Assembly: GCA_963585895.1 (NCBI GenBank)
Contig: OY757904.1
Coordinates: 2,367,407 to 2,431,406 of the forward strand
Source of the DNA: Sepioteuthis lessoniana
Taxonomy: Eukaryota > Mollusca > Cephalopoda > Myopsida > Loliginidae
Direction: 5' to 3'
Length of the DNA stretch: 64,000 bases
Part shown: positions 1 through 11,730 of the stretch, piece after piece
Numbering within the stretch: the stretch's first letter is position 1
Layout of the letters: each line of letters opens with the position of its first letter
Position numbers and translations under genes: made by a program
The notes under the pieces: generated by a model
What the model was told of the DNA's origin: nothing
Database searches by the model: none
The model's input: the letters and a program-made list of their open reading frames with translations, nothing else

Positions 1-1890
1 GTTTCTTTGTCATCATTTTCAGAAATTTAGATTTAAGAATATTAGCTGATTTTTAAAGAATGTTATCTAAGAGTTAAGTTTAAAGGTGAATGTTTTAGAT
101 GTTTTGAAAAACCTTAAACAGATTGGAATGGTGTCTACTGAAGAGTTTGTGATACTATTTGAACTCTCGCTTGATAACTGAATATATGTTCTAACAGTTT
201 TCTGATTTGAAATGAAAATAAACTTTTCTTCTAAATGAAAAATCGATAATTTATATTAACAAAAAAGATAAAAATCATGGCTATTGCCCAATAAAAAAAA
301 ATTCTTTTTTAAACTTATTTCAACACCTGAATTGGTACTTTATCCTTGTAAATCAAGTCATAGTAACCTTTCGATGGCTTTTTTTTTTCCTCATCACTAG
401 ACACCACCCTTAATCCCTGCTGACATGTTGATGATGATCATCATCCTCATCATCATCATCCTTGTAAAGTATTGTAATGCATTTTGTGCTGAAGTAGGAC
501 TACCTTATTTTGTGTAGTAACAGAATAGAATAATCCAACCTGTCATATCTCACCAAATGCATTATAATACCTTACAAGAGCAAAATATTAAGCCAGTCTT
601 GATAATCCATTATTGGAAACAATAAAAAAGAAAAAAATTGCTAAAAGTAATTTATAGTTATTGGTTACATAAGAGAAATCATAAAAAGATTTTCAGCAAT
701 TTTTCCAATAAAATTCTAACTTCTTTATCTGCCTTGAATAGGTTTCTTGTTAGTCAAAAAGTTCAGTTCTGTCAATTATTAACCACCTCATTCAAACCTA
801 TAACACAAACTTTCTTAAATGTTTATATACCAACTTAAAATATTGTACATTTAAGTTTTTTTTTTTTAATCTGTAAATCATGGAATGCACAGAAAATCTG
901 TTTTTTATTCTAAACCAATTGAAACTTATCAACTTTCAAACTTCTTTCGAAAAAGTAAAAACATATACATTTAATAAAGTTTTAATGAATATATTTTATC
1001 CTCCTTTCCAATAACGTCTAATTTGTGAATGATGAAGATAAGTTTTGAGTTAAAATAGAACATGTTAAATAAACATGGAACAAAGGATTATGAGTTAAGC
1101 TTCTTATAAAGTAGCCTCCTAAATTTAAATCTCTATAAATACTGATTAACTCAGCTAAAAATGAATACTTTGTTTCTAAAAATTCTGTTATGTTGTAAAT
1201 TGACTATAGATATAACTTCTTGTTAAAACAGTCAATCATAAATATAGAGAAAATGGGTTTCAGTTGATTTTTGTATGCTCTCAAACTAATAATTTAAATG
1301 ACTAAAATTTTGTTAACTATTTATATGGCTTTGTAGAAAGTAAGCAAATCATAACACAGATAAATATTATTAGTATTGTTAAAATAATTATGTGAATATT
1401 CCTCTGTGAGCCTTGTATCAGACATTGGCTATATTTGAAAATTGTTAATGTATCAAGACCTGCATATTTTTTATCTTGAATGTTGGAGCAAACGCAATGT
1501 GTTGTTTTTTGTTTTTGTTTTTTTGGCAGGGGTTAAGTTATGGTGTTTTGAAGTTGAGAGTTTTATCAAAAAATTCATGGTAATATGTTCTGCATGCAAA
1601 TCTATCATCAAAATTGAGTTGCACAATCTTTAAAATGGTTTTCTAGCTCAGATATATGGTAATTTGAGATAAAATACCTCTATGATTTCTAGAAATTTTC
1701 TGATTTGGTGGGCTGAAAGGTTCAGTAATATATTTTTATGATTATTTCAGTAAAATTTTACCTTTTTTATAACCAAATTTTAAGAAATTAAAAAAAAATT
1801 TTTTTTTTTTTTTTTTTTTTTTCAGTAAAAACTCCAAAATATTTTCTGTATATCTGGAAATATCATGAAAACACTGAGGTAGAATATACT

Positions 1891-1893
<3 letters not shown>
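1..1893. other. AT-rich non-coding stretch, probably intron
   Basis: I see no convincing exon here. Short open frames have no domain or splice context. The stretch holds poly-A/T runs, notably about 1799-1822, and a small ATC-rich patch near 430-460. Because the ankyrin gene's next exon begins at 3183 in mid-codon, this is probably the intron before it. The earlier exons must lie upstream of the window or be too short to recognise. Confidence 0.5.

Positions 1894-1945
<52 letters not shown>
1894..1945. repeat. (CA)n microsatellite
   Basis: An uninterrupted run of CA dinucleotides about 52 bp long, grading into TA. It directly abuts the left end of the mariner copy at 1954. Confidence 0.97.
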
Positions 1946-1953
<8 letters not shown>

Positions 1954-2837
1954 CATGGTGCATTCAATTCCAGACATTTTTGTACAGGCATTTAAAATTG
2001 TCATAGACTCTTGGAAATTCAGTATGTTATTGCTATACATCTTATGAGATGACTGACCAATTTTCATGATTTTAGGTTCAAATGAACAGCTACAGCACCA
2101 ATTGGAATACACCCTACTAAAGCCTGATTGTCACAGCTGGTGAATTTCAAAAATGCAATCTGACACTTTAGAAGAATGATATGCAATAAAATTCTGTTTT
2201 AAACTTGGAAAAAATGCCACAGAAATGTATGGAATGCTTCAGACTGCTTTTCAACCATCAAGCATCAGTTTTTGAGTGGCATAAGAGACTCAAGGAAAGC
2301 ATGGAGTCTGTGAGGGATGATGAGAGGTATGGGAGGAGTAAGGAAGTCAGAACACCAAAGTTGATTGGCCAAAGGGTTAGGGTTAGGGTTACTATGTTGA
2401 GGTTTAAAGGGAGTTCAGGAAGAGATTCCTCGGGAAGAGGCCAGCACTCTTCAAATCGGATCAGTGGCATTTCCACCAGGACAATGCACCAGTCCACAAC
2501 TCCATCCTTGTCACAGACTATTTGACCAAGATGGGCATCAAGACAGTTTCTCACCATCCCTATAGTCCAGACCTTGCTCCCTGTGACTTTTGCTTATTCC
2601 CTAAGCTCAGAGGCTGTTGTTATGAGACAATTGAGGAGATAAAAGAGGCTGTGACGAAGGTGATTGACACGCTCACACAAGAGGACTTCCATGGGGCCTT
2701 CAAGAAGTTGTTTGAACGGTACAACAAGTGCATTGCAGCTGGAGGAGATTACTTCGGAGGGGATCAGAGTTTCATGTGTGTACTATCAAGAAAAGTGCCC
2801 ATACGAAAAATGTCTGGAAACTTATTTAATGAATCTC

Positions 2838-2840
<3 letters not shown>
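1954..2840 (+). mobile_element. Internally deleted mariner (DD34D) element, copy 1
   Basis: An 887-bp element flanked by TA on both sides (1952-1953 and 2841-2842), as expected for Tc1/mariner insertion. The ends are imperfect inverted repeats that share the block CCAGACATTTTT. Inside is a transposase whose start and end are mariner-like but whose middle is missing. A second copy at 11731-12610 on the other strand has the same deletion, so the deleted form itself was mobilised, presumably by transposase supplied in trans. The element sits between a CA and a TA microsatellite. Confidence 0.93.
2190..2791 (+). pseudogene. Mariner transposase remnant lacking the catalytic middle
   Basis: The N-terminal part (2190 to about 2370) reads as a mariner DNA-binding domain, with EWHKR and an acidic DDER stretch. 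The C-terminal part (about 2408-2791) reads FHQDNAPVH, then YSPDLAPCDF, FPKL and a terminal RYNKCI block. The second and third catalytic aspartates are separated by exactly 34 residues, the DD34D signature. The first aspartate and about half of the protein are deleted at about 2370-2400, where a short TTAGGG run lies. A TAA at 2405 also breaks the frame. It cannot encode an active enzyme. A usual mariner transposase is about 340 residues. Confidence 0.9.

Positions 2841-2871
<31 letters not shown>
2841..2871. repeat. (TA)n microsatellite
   Basis: About 30 bp of TA repeats at the right flank of mariner copy 1. Insertion at TA next to this tract leaves the exact target duplication ambiguous. 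Confidence 0.95.
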
Positions 2872-2874
<3 letters not shown>

Positions 2875-3182
2875 GTTAAGTCATAAATAATTTCAGTTTT
2901 AGTAAAGTATAATTTATTCATGAATAATTTAACAATGAATTAATTTCTGAGCCAAAAACCTGTTCTCATTGTATGGTTTATCGTATTTTTTTGACAAATA
3001 CAATGTTCCATCGAGATGTTCACAAAACAGCCAACTTAGCCCACTGTATTCATAAAGATTGCATTTTTAGTCTTATTTTTATCTGCTTTACCAAATACAT
3101 TATTTTATATGTCAGACTTCTTGCTATTTAGTTTAAAAGGAAACCTTCTTTTTTTTTTTTTTTTTTATTTTACTTTGTATAG

Positions 3183-3406
3183 GTGCCAACATCAATCGAG
3201 TAGATGAACAGGGATTGACTGCTTTATTATGGGCTTGTGCAAATGGTCAATTAGCAACCATAGAATATCTGTTAAAAAATGGTGCAAATCCATTTGCACA
3301 AGGCAACAAGGGAGAGAATGCTTTGCTTTTTGCTTGTTGCTTTGGCTATGTTGATATTGCCAAATTATTGCTAAAAATTGGAATGGATGTTAACTACACA
3401 GATGAG
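3183..3406 (+). CDS. Ankyrin-repeat protein, ANKRA2/RFXANK-like (internal exon A)
   Basis: A 224-bp exon with a long pyrimidine tract and AG acceptor (3181-3182) and a GTAAGT donor at 3407. It starts after the first base of a codon and ends on a codon boundary. The product has two ankyrin repeats, with TALLWACANGQ and ALLFACCFGYVDIAKLLL cores. Together with exons 11360-11507 and 14055-14125 the order and spacing match the C-terminal ankyrin domain of ANKRA2 and RFXANK. Vertebrate RFXANK is a subunit of the RFX complex at MHC class II promoters, and ANKRA2 binds PxLPxI/L motifs in partners such as megalin and class IIa HDACs. Which of the two this gene corresponds to cannot be decided here, because their split may be vertebrate-specific. 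The protein should be cytosolic or nuclear, with no signal peptide or membrane segment visible. Earlier exons are not seen. Confidence 0.88.
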
Positions 3407-4508
3407 GTAAGTTGGAAAATGCCCTTTTATATCAGAATTTCATTAGAATGACATTAGAGCATAATTCCACTTATTTATATTGAAATGTTATTTAATTTTA
3501 TGCAGGAGGGTTATTCCACTTAATTTGAATGAGTCTAACTTCAACAAGGTTAAAGAAGAACGCCTCTTTTCTTTTTCTTCATTAAGTTGTGAAAGCTTTC
3601 TCTGACTACCAACTTTCAAAGGACATAAAACATACAGAGAAGATACAAAGTTTAAATATGTAGATAAACTGTGTATATTAAAAACTGGATTTACGCAAAT
3701 TTTATTTTCAACTTTAGACTAAATTTGATATCAGCAGATCATCTTCACTCCAAAATGGTGAAAAGGGATACAAATTAGCATGATTTTTTTAGGGATAAAG
3801 AATTTTTATTTTCATTTATGCATATTTTTTTTTCACAACTACAAGATTTCAGGTTCTATTTAACCAGTTTTTAAGATGTTTTTAGAACACTGAATTTTCA
3901 GTGCAGCATGAGATATTAATGTAGGAAAAATAAATTTTAGTATTCAAGGAAATGTTTGCTTTTGGTTATAAAATTGATTTACACTTTTTCAAGCATCATA
4001 AAAATGTTTACAAGTATTTTTATACACTAGAAACCAATAAATAAAAAAGTTCTTGTCATATATATGCAATCTTTTTACTATGCCAAAAATTGGAGAAAGA
4101 AACCTCAGATTAGTACAATTGATGATATCTTGGAAAATGAATTTTGCAACTGTTCTAAATAACTGTTAATTTTTGTACTAGTGCTCCCAGAAAAATGAAA
4201 GCACTAATTCAATCCTCTACACTGTATTATTGTAGTCACCTTGTTTAGAGTATAAAAAAACTAGAATCCTATTGTCTCTAAAAACTGAACAATCAGATCC
4301 TAAACTATTGCTATGAAAACTAAAACTTCTATATCATTCACAGATAAACATGAATTAATACATAACTTCTTTTGGTAAAGATGATAATTTAATGTTGAAC
4401 ACAAGGAGAACATTTTAAACTTGAATTTCTGTTGTAACTGTGGTTCATGGTGATATTGATGCTTCTATATAAAAGGATTCTAATTAACATCTAATTATTA
4501 TCTCTTTT
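3407..4508. other. Intron sequence of the ankyrin gene, no feature seen
   Basis: AT-rich DNA after the donor at 3407. No exon, hairpin or repeat family is recognised. Several stops occur in every frame. The first clear feature is the LINE target duplication at 4509. Confidence 0.6.
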
Positions 4509-4519
4509 ATATTGAAAAT

Positions 4520-6109
4520 TTCGAAAACTTACTAGGAAACCCACCGAAAATAACACATGAACCAATCACCAGAATAATTAGCAAACAATTAGACATTAAA
4601 CTAGGACCGTTCACACAAGAAGAACTCGACTCGGTTCTCAGAAAAATTAAAAATAGGAAAGCTGCAGGGCTGGACGAAATTCCCCCGGAAGTATGGAAGA
4701 CCAGACAATTCGATGACATACTGCTCCGACACTGCAACGCAGTATACAATCAAAATCCGATAGATAGATGGATGAAGGGATGCATACTCCCCTTCCCTAA
4801 AAAGGGGGACCTCGGATTAGCCAAAAACTACCGAGGCATAACACTTACATCCATAGCAGCCAAAATCTACAATGCCCTACTACGAAACCGCATAGAACCC
4901 GAAATCGACAACATACTTAGAAAAAACCAAAATGGCTTCTGAAGAAATAGATCCACGACCTCACAAATATTAACCATCCGTAGTATCCTTGAAGGTGTAC
5001 GGGCAAAAAAACCTACAAGCGACATTAATTTTTGTTGACTTTACCAAGGCTTTCGATTCCATTCACAGAGGAAAGATGGAACAAATCCTACTAGCGTACG
5101 GCATACCTAAAGAAACCGTAGCGGCAATAACGATTCTCTATAGAAACACTAAAGTAAAAGTACGATCACCAGATGGAGACACAGAATACTTCGACATTGT
5201 AACAGGAGTACTACAAGGGGACACGCTGGCTCCGTACCTCTTTATCATTTGTCTAGACTACGTACTTAGAACATCGATTGACAAAATCAAAGAGAATGGC
5301 TTCGAACTGACGAAGAAAAGAAGCAGAAGGTACCCTGCAACAACAATTACCGACGCCGATGACATAGCGATACTGGCAAATACACCTGACCAAGCCGAAA
5401 CACTACTGCATAGTTTGGAACGAGCAGCAGCAAACATAGGCCTCTATGTTAATGCGCACAAAACGGAATATATGTGCTATAATCAAACGGGGGACATCTC
5501 CACTCTAGAAGGAACCCCTCTTAAACTAGTAGACAAATTCACTTACCTAGGAAGCAGCGTCGAATCAACCGAAAAGGACATCAAAATGAGGTTAGCGAAA
5601 GCATGGACAGCTATCAATAGGTTATCGATTATTTGGAAATCAGACGTAACCGATAAAATGAAACGCAGTTTCTTCCAGGCAGCGGTCACATCGATACTGC
5701 TATATGGCTGCACTACATGGACGCTAACAAAACGGCTGGAGAAGAAGCTAGATGGCAATTACACAAGAATGCTACGTGCAATCTTAAACAAGTCCTGGCA
5801 GCAACACCCCACAAGACACCAACTGTACGGCCACCTGCCCCCTATCACGAAAACTATTCAAGTTAGACGAGCCAGACATGCAGGACACTGCTGGAGAAGC
5901 AGGGACGAACTCATAAGAGATGTACTCTTATGGACCCCCACACATGGCCGTGCAAAAGCAGGACGACCAGCACGAACATACATTCAGCAGCTATGTGAGG
6001 ATACGGGATGTTGTCCTGAAGACCTACCTAGGGCGATGAACGATAGAGAGTAGTGGCGAGAGAGGGTCAGGGATATCCGTGCTACCAGCACGATATGATG
6101 ATGATGATG
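4520..6109 (+). mobile_element. 5'-truncated non-LTR retrotransposon (LINE family A)
   Basis: A LINE fragment carrying the reverse transcriptase and C-terminal part, ending in a (ATG)n tail. It is bounded by a perfect 11-bp direct repeat, atattgaaaat, at 4509-4519 and 6110-6120. That is a target-site duplication and marks exact insertion limits. The 5' truncation and simple-repeat tail fit target-primed reverse transcription. Related fragments occur at 21445-21655 (minus) and in three pieces at 33110-39310 (plus). I place it near the RTE or jockey-like LINEs from its C-terminal TYLGSS and GRPARTY blocks, but the clade is uncertain. Confidence 0.93.
4524..6099 (+). pseudogene. LINE reverse transcriptase remnant
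   Basis: In order: an upstream block with RKAAGLDEIPPEVW and NYRGITLTS, RT motif A (VDFTKAFDSIHR), motif B (TGVLQGDTLAPYLF), the active-site box as DADD instead of the usual YADD or FADD, TYLGSS, and a C-terminal block with GRPARTYIQQL. Three lesions are visible: a TGA at 4940-4942 after NGF (an arginine codon CGA in the related context), a one-base shift inside the A-run near 5007-5013, and a TAG at 6051-6053 where the copy at 21,5xx has glycine. The open stretch 4989-6053 is the largest intact piece. No endonuclease domain remains because of 5' truncation. Confidence 0.9.
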
Positions 6110-6120
6110 ATATTGAAAAT

Positions 6121-8419
6121 ATAGATTATTCAACACACTTTTTCAACACCTAAAAAAAATGCCAGTTTTGTCCTCTATGGACAGCCAGTTTGATGTGGAT
6201 CTATCAAATTTCAAATACATATATATTGGACCCAGGGAAATTTTCTTTGTATTAAAAAATGTTTGGTCCTTCATGGGGAAAGGGGTACTATTGAAAGGAG
6301 CTTTCTAAGAATAAATAGGGAGTCATGTTGCTTTAAATTTTCAAAGTTCAAAAGAAAAAAAATAGCACATCAATTTTCTTCTCTCTGGTGAAAATGTGAA
6401 ATAATCACATAGAATTATTACTTGGTTAGTCTAACAGAAATTAAGAATTTCCTAATGCTTTTGAAAAATAGTGTATTTAACAAAAGTGTATTTTATTGAA
6501 TTGTCGGTGCAAAAGTAAGAATTAAATACATAGAAACAAGTATGAATGGTGACTATACAATTGATCAGAACTTAATGTTTTGTTTCCATTGAAAAGTGAA
6601 AATGGCCTTTGAACCAAACAGGACAGTTTACATTTGAGGTTCAATCTTTGAATCATCTGGGCGTTTTTTTTGTTTTTTTTTAAATCTGGCATCAAAGTGT
6701 GTGTGTGTGTGTGTGTGTGTGTAAAACCAAGGAATCATATAAGAAACTTCTTTTTTTGTGGGTGAGCAGAATCTGGCCAAAACTGCTGAGAAGAACGCAT
6801 CTGTGTACCCTGATGGATCATATGCATGCATCTAAAACACAGACAGGACACAAACTTTAGCAGTCTCTAAATTTTCATTACTTCATATTCTTATTTGATT
6901 ATTTTGCCCACATGTATGAAATATACCATATATTAATCTAAACTGATGTTCTTAATTTCTTCTGGTGTGAATACAAAAAAACTCTTTCTTACAGGTTATC
7001 AAATCAAATATTTTTATACCACAACTTACCGACAAGAATAAAAACTGATTTTCTTCATTTGTAAGAAACACAACACTAGACGGTTATTGACTGAGCTAGT
7101 GACAGTATAACTTGTCTGATCTGTAGCCAGTAGAAAAGTTCAAGATATCAGTTTGTATTTATGCTGTCTAGACATGTGTCACTTAGATCAGTGACACATA
7201 TCTAGACATCAGCAGCAGCAAAGTTGTACCAGAAGGATCCAGAAGACATATAAAAGTGCCTTACAGTTACAGTTAGGACTAACAATCTGGACAAAAAAAC
7301 AAAAATATTTCAACCAAACTTTTTAGTATCATTCACTTACATCAAAAATGATCTTTACAAAATTCCATTAATTTTTACACTGAACAATCTTAATCTCATA
7401 AGAAATTTAAAAATATAATCAGTAAATCTTTTATGGTAACAATTACCATTTGTAACTGTCCAGTGTGAAATTTGTTAAAAATTGAAAATTAAACAAGTGC
7501 AATCCAAACTTTAACTTCTTACCCAATATAGATTGGTACTTCAGTTAATTAATATTTATTACCATATAATTTCATTTGACATAATAATGAATTGGCTGTT
7601 TAATTTGTTCTGGTAATTTATTAATGAAATAACTTCACTAAATAATTTTACATTGTCTAACAAAATTCCAAATAGAAATATTTACAGACTGCATTGATAG
7701 ATATTCTTCCACATTTTTTTTTTTTTTCAGCTCTTGCTGCTTTTTTTTTTTTTTTTTTTTTTTGCAATACACTTTATTCTATTTCTAGTACATTTACTGC
7801 AATGTTAACAACTTGAATTAACTGTATTTCAAATTTGCTTTTTTTTGCTTTTTTTTTTTTCTGTTAAATTTCCCACAAATATCTATTTTTTACATTTTCC
7901 TTCTTAATCCTTGTTTCAGTAGTACCAGTAATCCTCACTGTTGTTAAAAAGATTATCAGCTTTAATTTTCTCTTTTCTTTTATGTATTAAAGATGATCCA
8001 AGATCAAATCACTGATAATTTTCTTTGACTAAAATTTTTTTTTAATTTTTTATTTTTATTTTATCTATTTATTTTATTTATTTATTTTATTTTATTTTAT
8101 TTTTCAAAGAATAACTATAACCCTAAAAGCAAAAAAAAAGATATTAAATATATATTTTCAATCTTTAGAAGATGAAGGTTGTTTAAAATGTGAGATGCAG
8201 ATAGACATAAATTCACTGGAATCAAAACATTGTGAAAGCAACTGAGGGTATATAATACTTCTTGTAATGGCCAGAACAGCCTTAGTATTGAATACATATC
8301 TATGTGATGCCACTACAAATGGATGACAAGCGTAGAGATGCAAGGTTTAATAAACTGTCATATAACTGGAACTTTTTCTCCCAAAGTCAACTAGCCAAAA
8401 CCTCCTTTTGATGTTTGAT
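6121..8419. other. Intron sequence with simple repeats
   Basis: No coding segment recognised. It contains a (GT)n run, long T-runs near 7718-7763 and 7846-7860, and a TTTTA/TTTAT-rich tract at about 8038-8104. The rest is unremarkable AT-rich DNA within the 7,953-bp intron between exons A and B of the ankyrin gene. Confidence 0.6.
6697..6722. repeat. (GT)n microsatellite
   Basis: About 26 bp of GT repeats, uninterrupted. Confidence 0.95.
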
Positions 8420-8720
8420 AATTCTCGTCTCTTTCCTCTCTTTAAACTGACCACTGCTTCTCCTCTAACCAATTCATGTCCAACACAAAAGGCAAAAAGA
8501 CTCCAAGTGACGATGTTCATTGTTTTTATGTTCTTTTCTGCCTGCCCTCATTTGGATGCGCATCTTCACTCTCCGTGGTTTTACTTGACTGCTGCTGTGA
8601 AGATGCATCACCATTTGCAATATAAGCTCGATCAAGGCAGCCATGTTTTTTCTAGTCAAAGAAATAGATCTTGCACACGGAGCATATGCGCTGATGTTTG
8701 CGCTGGAGTGAGTACTGATT
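8420..8720 (-). other. 3' part of retroelement remnant, unassigned
   Basis: Less AT-rich than its surroundings and continuous with the pol remnant to its right when read on the minus strand. No domain is recognised. It could be the 3' untranslated part or another open frame of that element. No LTR was found. Confidence 0.35.
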
Positions 8721-9190
8721 TTCTTCCTAATTTTCACTACACTCCCTCCAGATCTCATAATCACAAATATGGTATGGGGGTGGTGCTCTTTTCTGCCGTG
8801 TGCTTCTTTGCGGAAGTGTTGGGTGCTTTTCCGTCAGGTTTCCTACATTCCCTCCATCTCCACTAGTTTGGTCATCTTCATCTTTGGTATCTTCCTCAAA
8901 CATTAACTGTGCAAATGAATGTTGGCCTTCCAATTCACGAGTCACCCTGACCCCCATCTCGCTACCAGACAATGTGTTACTTTCATCTTCCTCTGTAACG
9001 GCTGATTCGTCACATCTGTGAAGGTCTTTCACTTAGCGGGGTGTGCCATTGACCAACACTGTTTGAAGACTGATCACCCCATCAACCTGTCCTTTTTAAA
9101 ATCTGGTGGTGCATCAGCAGTCTGGTGGTTTGACCCAGACAGGTTCCCCAATTTGATATGCATTTCTTCTGACTTCCGACGGAGATGGTT
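8720..9190 (-). pseudogene. Retroelement pol C-terminus remnant
   Basis: Read on the minus strand this follows the integrase remnant. It shows a VWVKPPD block, then VLVNGTPR and VKDLHRCDE, which resemble the strand-rich C-terminal domain of Ty3/Gypsy-type integrases. An acidic linker and a basic end (STRQKRAPPPYH) follow. Several stops interrupt the frame. I infer it is the end of the same pol as 9190-10525. Confidence 0.6.
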
Positions 9191-9830
9191 AGGGGTCTAT
9201 GCCCTTCATGCTCTGCTCATACTGGTATATGCCATTCGCTGGCGCACTAGACAATGTTTCGTTATCTTTGGGTACTCCATTATACCAGTACATGGCTTCC
9301 ACTATCAAGCAACGCAACCTCACGGCTATTCTCTTGACAGTGCAGTGACACAGCTCCATGATGCCGTTACCTTCTGGGACAAGCATTCCAGTATCGTATT
9401 CCTATGCCCCATTCATTTGTGAAAGCGAGGAAAATTCGACAAAAAGCTGGGTCATTATCCATCTATATTTCAGCTGGTGCACTGCGTTCAAAGAAAATGG
9501 AATTCAGTTCTCACACGATGGCCGACACATCCTGATGTGCCAGCTGGCACTACCCAGTGAAACATGTCGGCCCACAATCAGTCAGCGTCAAGAATCCATT
9601 GCCATTGTAATGGATTATGTCCATACCTAGCTGATACCAGTTGTTTCTCACTTCTATTCTTCCCTTTTCCCACCTGGCCGGATCTGAGTCGATCGATTGG
9701 TAGTCTTCACTAGTTTGTACTATCAATCTGACTGTTGTTTTCATGGTAGAGAGGCATATTCTATAGCAGGAATAGGTGGTACATCTGATGTCCACATTGT
9801 TGATGTATGGTTCAGATTCATTCAAACTGA
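9190..9830 (-). pseudogene. Retroelement integrase remnant
   Basis: On the minus strand the frame shows a degenerate zinc-binding region (the expected C-x-x-C reads SEDYQ), then ARWEKGRIEV, LGMDIIHYNG with a candidate first catalytic aspartate, and FLTLTDCGPT. Further along come the GNGI block that normally carries the catalytic glutamate, and EAMYWYNG with APANGIYQYE. Multiple stops and shifts make it non-functional. The family resembles Ty3/Gypsy-like pol proteins found in many invertebrates. The exact family is an inference. Confidence 0.72.
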
Positions 9831-10525
9831 GCCGTCAGGGCAGCACACATCAGGGGTAAGGAATCGGACCTGTGTCTTATCAACTCCAACCATTTCTTTG
9901 ACACTCGACTTAGCTCATCTGCCAAGTTCTGCTCTGATGCAACAACAGTAAAATCAACTTGGAGGCCGTATTCACAAATCAGTTGCTGTAGGATCGTCAA
10001 CCTCCTTCAAACCAGTATCTCAATTCTGGCTTTGGTTCTTACTCAGGCTCTTCCTGTCAGTGCGTCGATTAGCCAATGGTAGACACACACAGTCTGTGTG
10101 CAGATCAACTGTTGCCATTACAACACAAGGTTGAGACCTTTCACCGTGGCATCAAGCTCTGCTAAATTTATATGCTGGGCATCATTTATCGAATGAAGCC
10201 AGCATGCATCCTCCAGGATGTCACCATGTATCTCCAACACCACACCAGTTGCCAACAAGCTCGCATCAACCCATGCGTTCAATTCTTCTCCAGATACACT
10301 CTAGTTACCTTGGACAGGGTCATCACAGATCACCCTCGCCAGCACTTCTTCTATGACTCGCCTGAGGGAGACATCATCAACCAGTTCATCCCATTTTTTG
10401 GTCACCACAGTCACGCGTCTTTTTAGGACTCCAGCTATCATGCGTAGCCAGCTGCAAATAGAAAAGTGTCCCACCAATTTCCCACACATGGTAAATACAG
10501 TGCATCATGTCATCTCAGCAGGAGG
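9830..10525 (-). pseudogene. Retroelement RT tail and RNase H remnant
   Basis: Minus-strand frame with CGKLVGHF near 10480, GVLKRRVTVVTK near 10430, ELNAWVDASLLATGVVLE at about 10240-10290, HINLAELDA near 10160, and NLADELSRVSKKWL near 9885-9925. The WVDAS...AELDA...ADELSRV order is that of the RNase H domain of an LTR-type retroelement. It is broken by several stops. The reverse transcriptase core that should precede it is absent beyond about 10530. Confidence 0.72.
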
Positions 10526-10689
10526 TTCTGGAATATGTCGAAATAGCTATTTTTGCATATTCTATAACCCAAACCAGATGGATAAGTTTGAACTGAGCTT
10601 GATCCTTGAATTCAACAGTTCACCCAAGGGCTCATCCGTCATCAAGTGGTTTGAGAAGTCTTAACATGTCTGCAAACTATGTAAAATAA

Positions 10690-10955
10690 AAGAACCATCA
10701 ATGGTGATCCCCCTAAGGCTCACGAAAGGAGCCTATGCAGTATACCAGCAACTTGTGGATGATACAGACCTGGAAGAAATCAAGCATGCCATGTATATGG
10801 CTTTTGGGACAGACCCCTTCATCGCATGGAAAAAGACGAGAATTATCGAATACCAAAAGGAGGTGTTGGTTAGTAATTGTGGGTTTTTGCAGTTGAGAAA
10901 CGCAGTGGCAACTCTACTCTGTACAGGAAGTACAAAAGTAACTCTGGACAAAAGT
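10690..10955 (+). pseudogene. Gag-like fragment of a retroelement
   Basis: The frame reads IPLRLTKGAYAVYQQL followed by IKHAMYMAFGTDPFIAWK. This matches the pattern of retroelement Gag-like proteins, which run leucine-rich, then AFAVYQQL, then AFATDPF. It lies on the opposite strand to the pol remnant just to its left. It is therefore either a second copy or one rearranged element. Only about 90 residues are recognisable. Confidence 0.55.
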
Positions 10956-11359
10956 AGCATTCTCGTGCAGTTAACATATACACATTTTTTTTTATTTGTA
11001 TATTAATAAACATGTTTATCACTCATTTATTGGGTATATTTACTTTTGATCTTTTAGAGGATTCATATGCTTATCAGCTAAGTTTCTGGTCCCTAATCTG
11101 TCTTATAAACAATATATTATCAAACCTCCTGTAACAACTTGATAGTAACTATTATTGACAAAAATAAAGTAAATAGAATATTTTCATAAAGTTTCCAATT
11201 TTTTAAAAGGACAAAATCAAGAACTGTGTAATTTAAATGATTTGCAAGATTTACTGCTTAATTTAAGATTTTCCAAAATCTTACTTGAGTTCAAAATTGG
11301 TTCTTGTGAATTCTGATTTATAATCTGATCTGAACTATTTGACTTTAATTCTATTGTAG
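10956..11359. other. Intron end before exon B
   Basis: AT-rich DNA leading to the acceptor AG at 11358-11359. No other feature is recognised. Confidence 0.6.
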
Positions 11360-11507
11360 AGTGGTAGTACAGCACTTATGTATGCAGCTAACAACAATCA
11401 TGCCAGCTGTGTAAAACTTTTGTTAGAATGTGGAGCTGATTTTACAATGTGTAATGAAGATCATCTGACTGCCATGGATTTAGCTGTTGGGCAAGGACAC
11501 AAAAGTG
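11360..11507 (+). CDS. Ankyrin-repeat protein, ANKRA2/RFXANK-like (internal exon B)
   Basis: A 148-bp exon preceded by TATTGTAG and followed by GTGAGT. It begins on a codon boundary and ends one base into a codon. The product carries STALMYAANNNHASCVKLL and LTAMDLAVGQGHKS, which align with the last repeats of ANKRA2/RFXANK, where PMDLAVALGY occupies the same place. Exons A and B together are 372 nt and are bounded by introns of the same phase (after codon base 1), so the pair is a symmetric module. Confidence 0.9.
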
Positions 11508-11730
11508 GTGAGTATTTTTAGTTTGCAAAAGTGCTTTTATGTTTTGACTTTTTATTAGAAATATGCAGCAGTGTTCCTCTGTATCTTTCACATACTGGCA
11601 TTTTAATTTTTAACTTAAAAGACATTTTCTTTATAACTGTTTTAGAGATTTGGTAATACAATAAGCAAACAAGATACTAGAATGAGTTACGTTTTGTAAT
11701 ATTTTGGTATATGCCAGTTTGCGGCATGTA
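11508..11730. other. Intron between exon B and mariner copy 2
   Basis: A 223-bp AT-rich spacer. Its shortness matters because it places the inverted mariner copy very close to the exon B donor. Confidence 0.7.

Noticed and set aside
638-838. Upstream exon of the ankyrin gene
   Set aside because: The frame has no ankyrin pattern and no donor in the required phase (after codon base 1).
1822-2112. Minus-strand frame with a long Val-Cys run
   Set aside because: It is the translation of the CA microsatellite joined to the mariner end.
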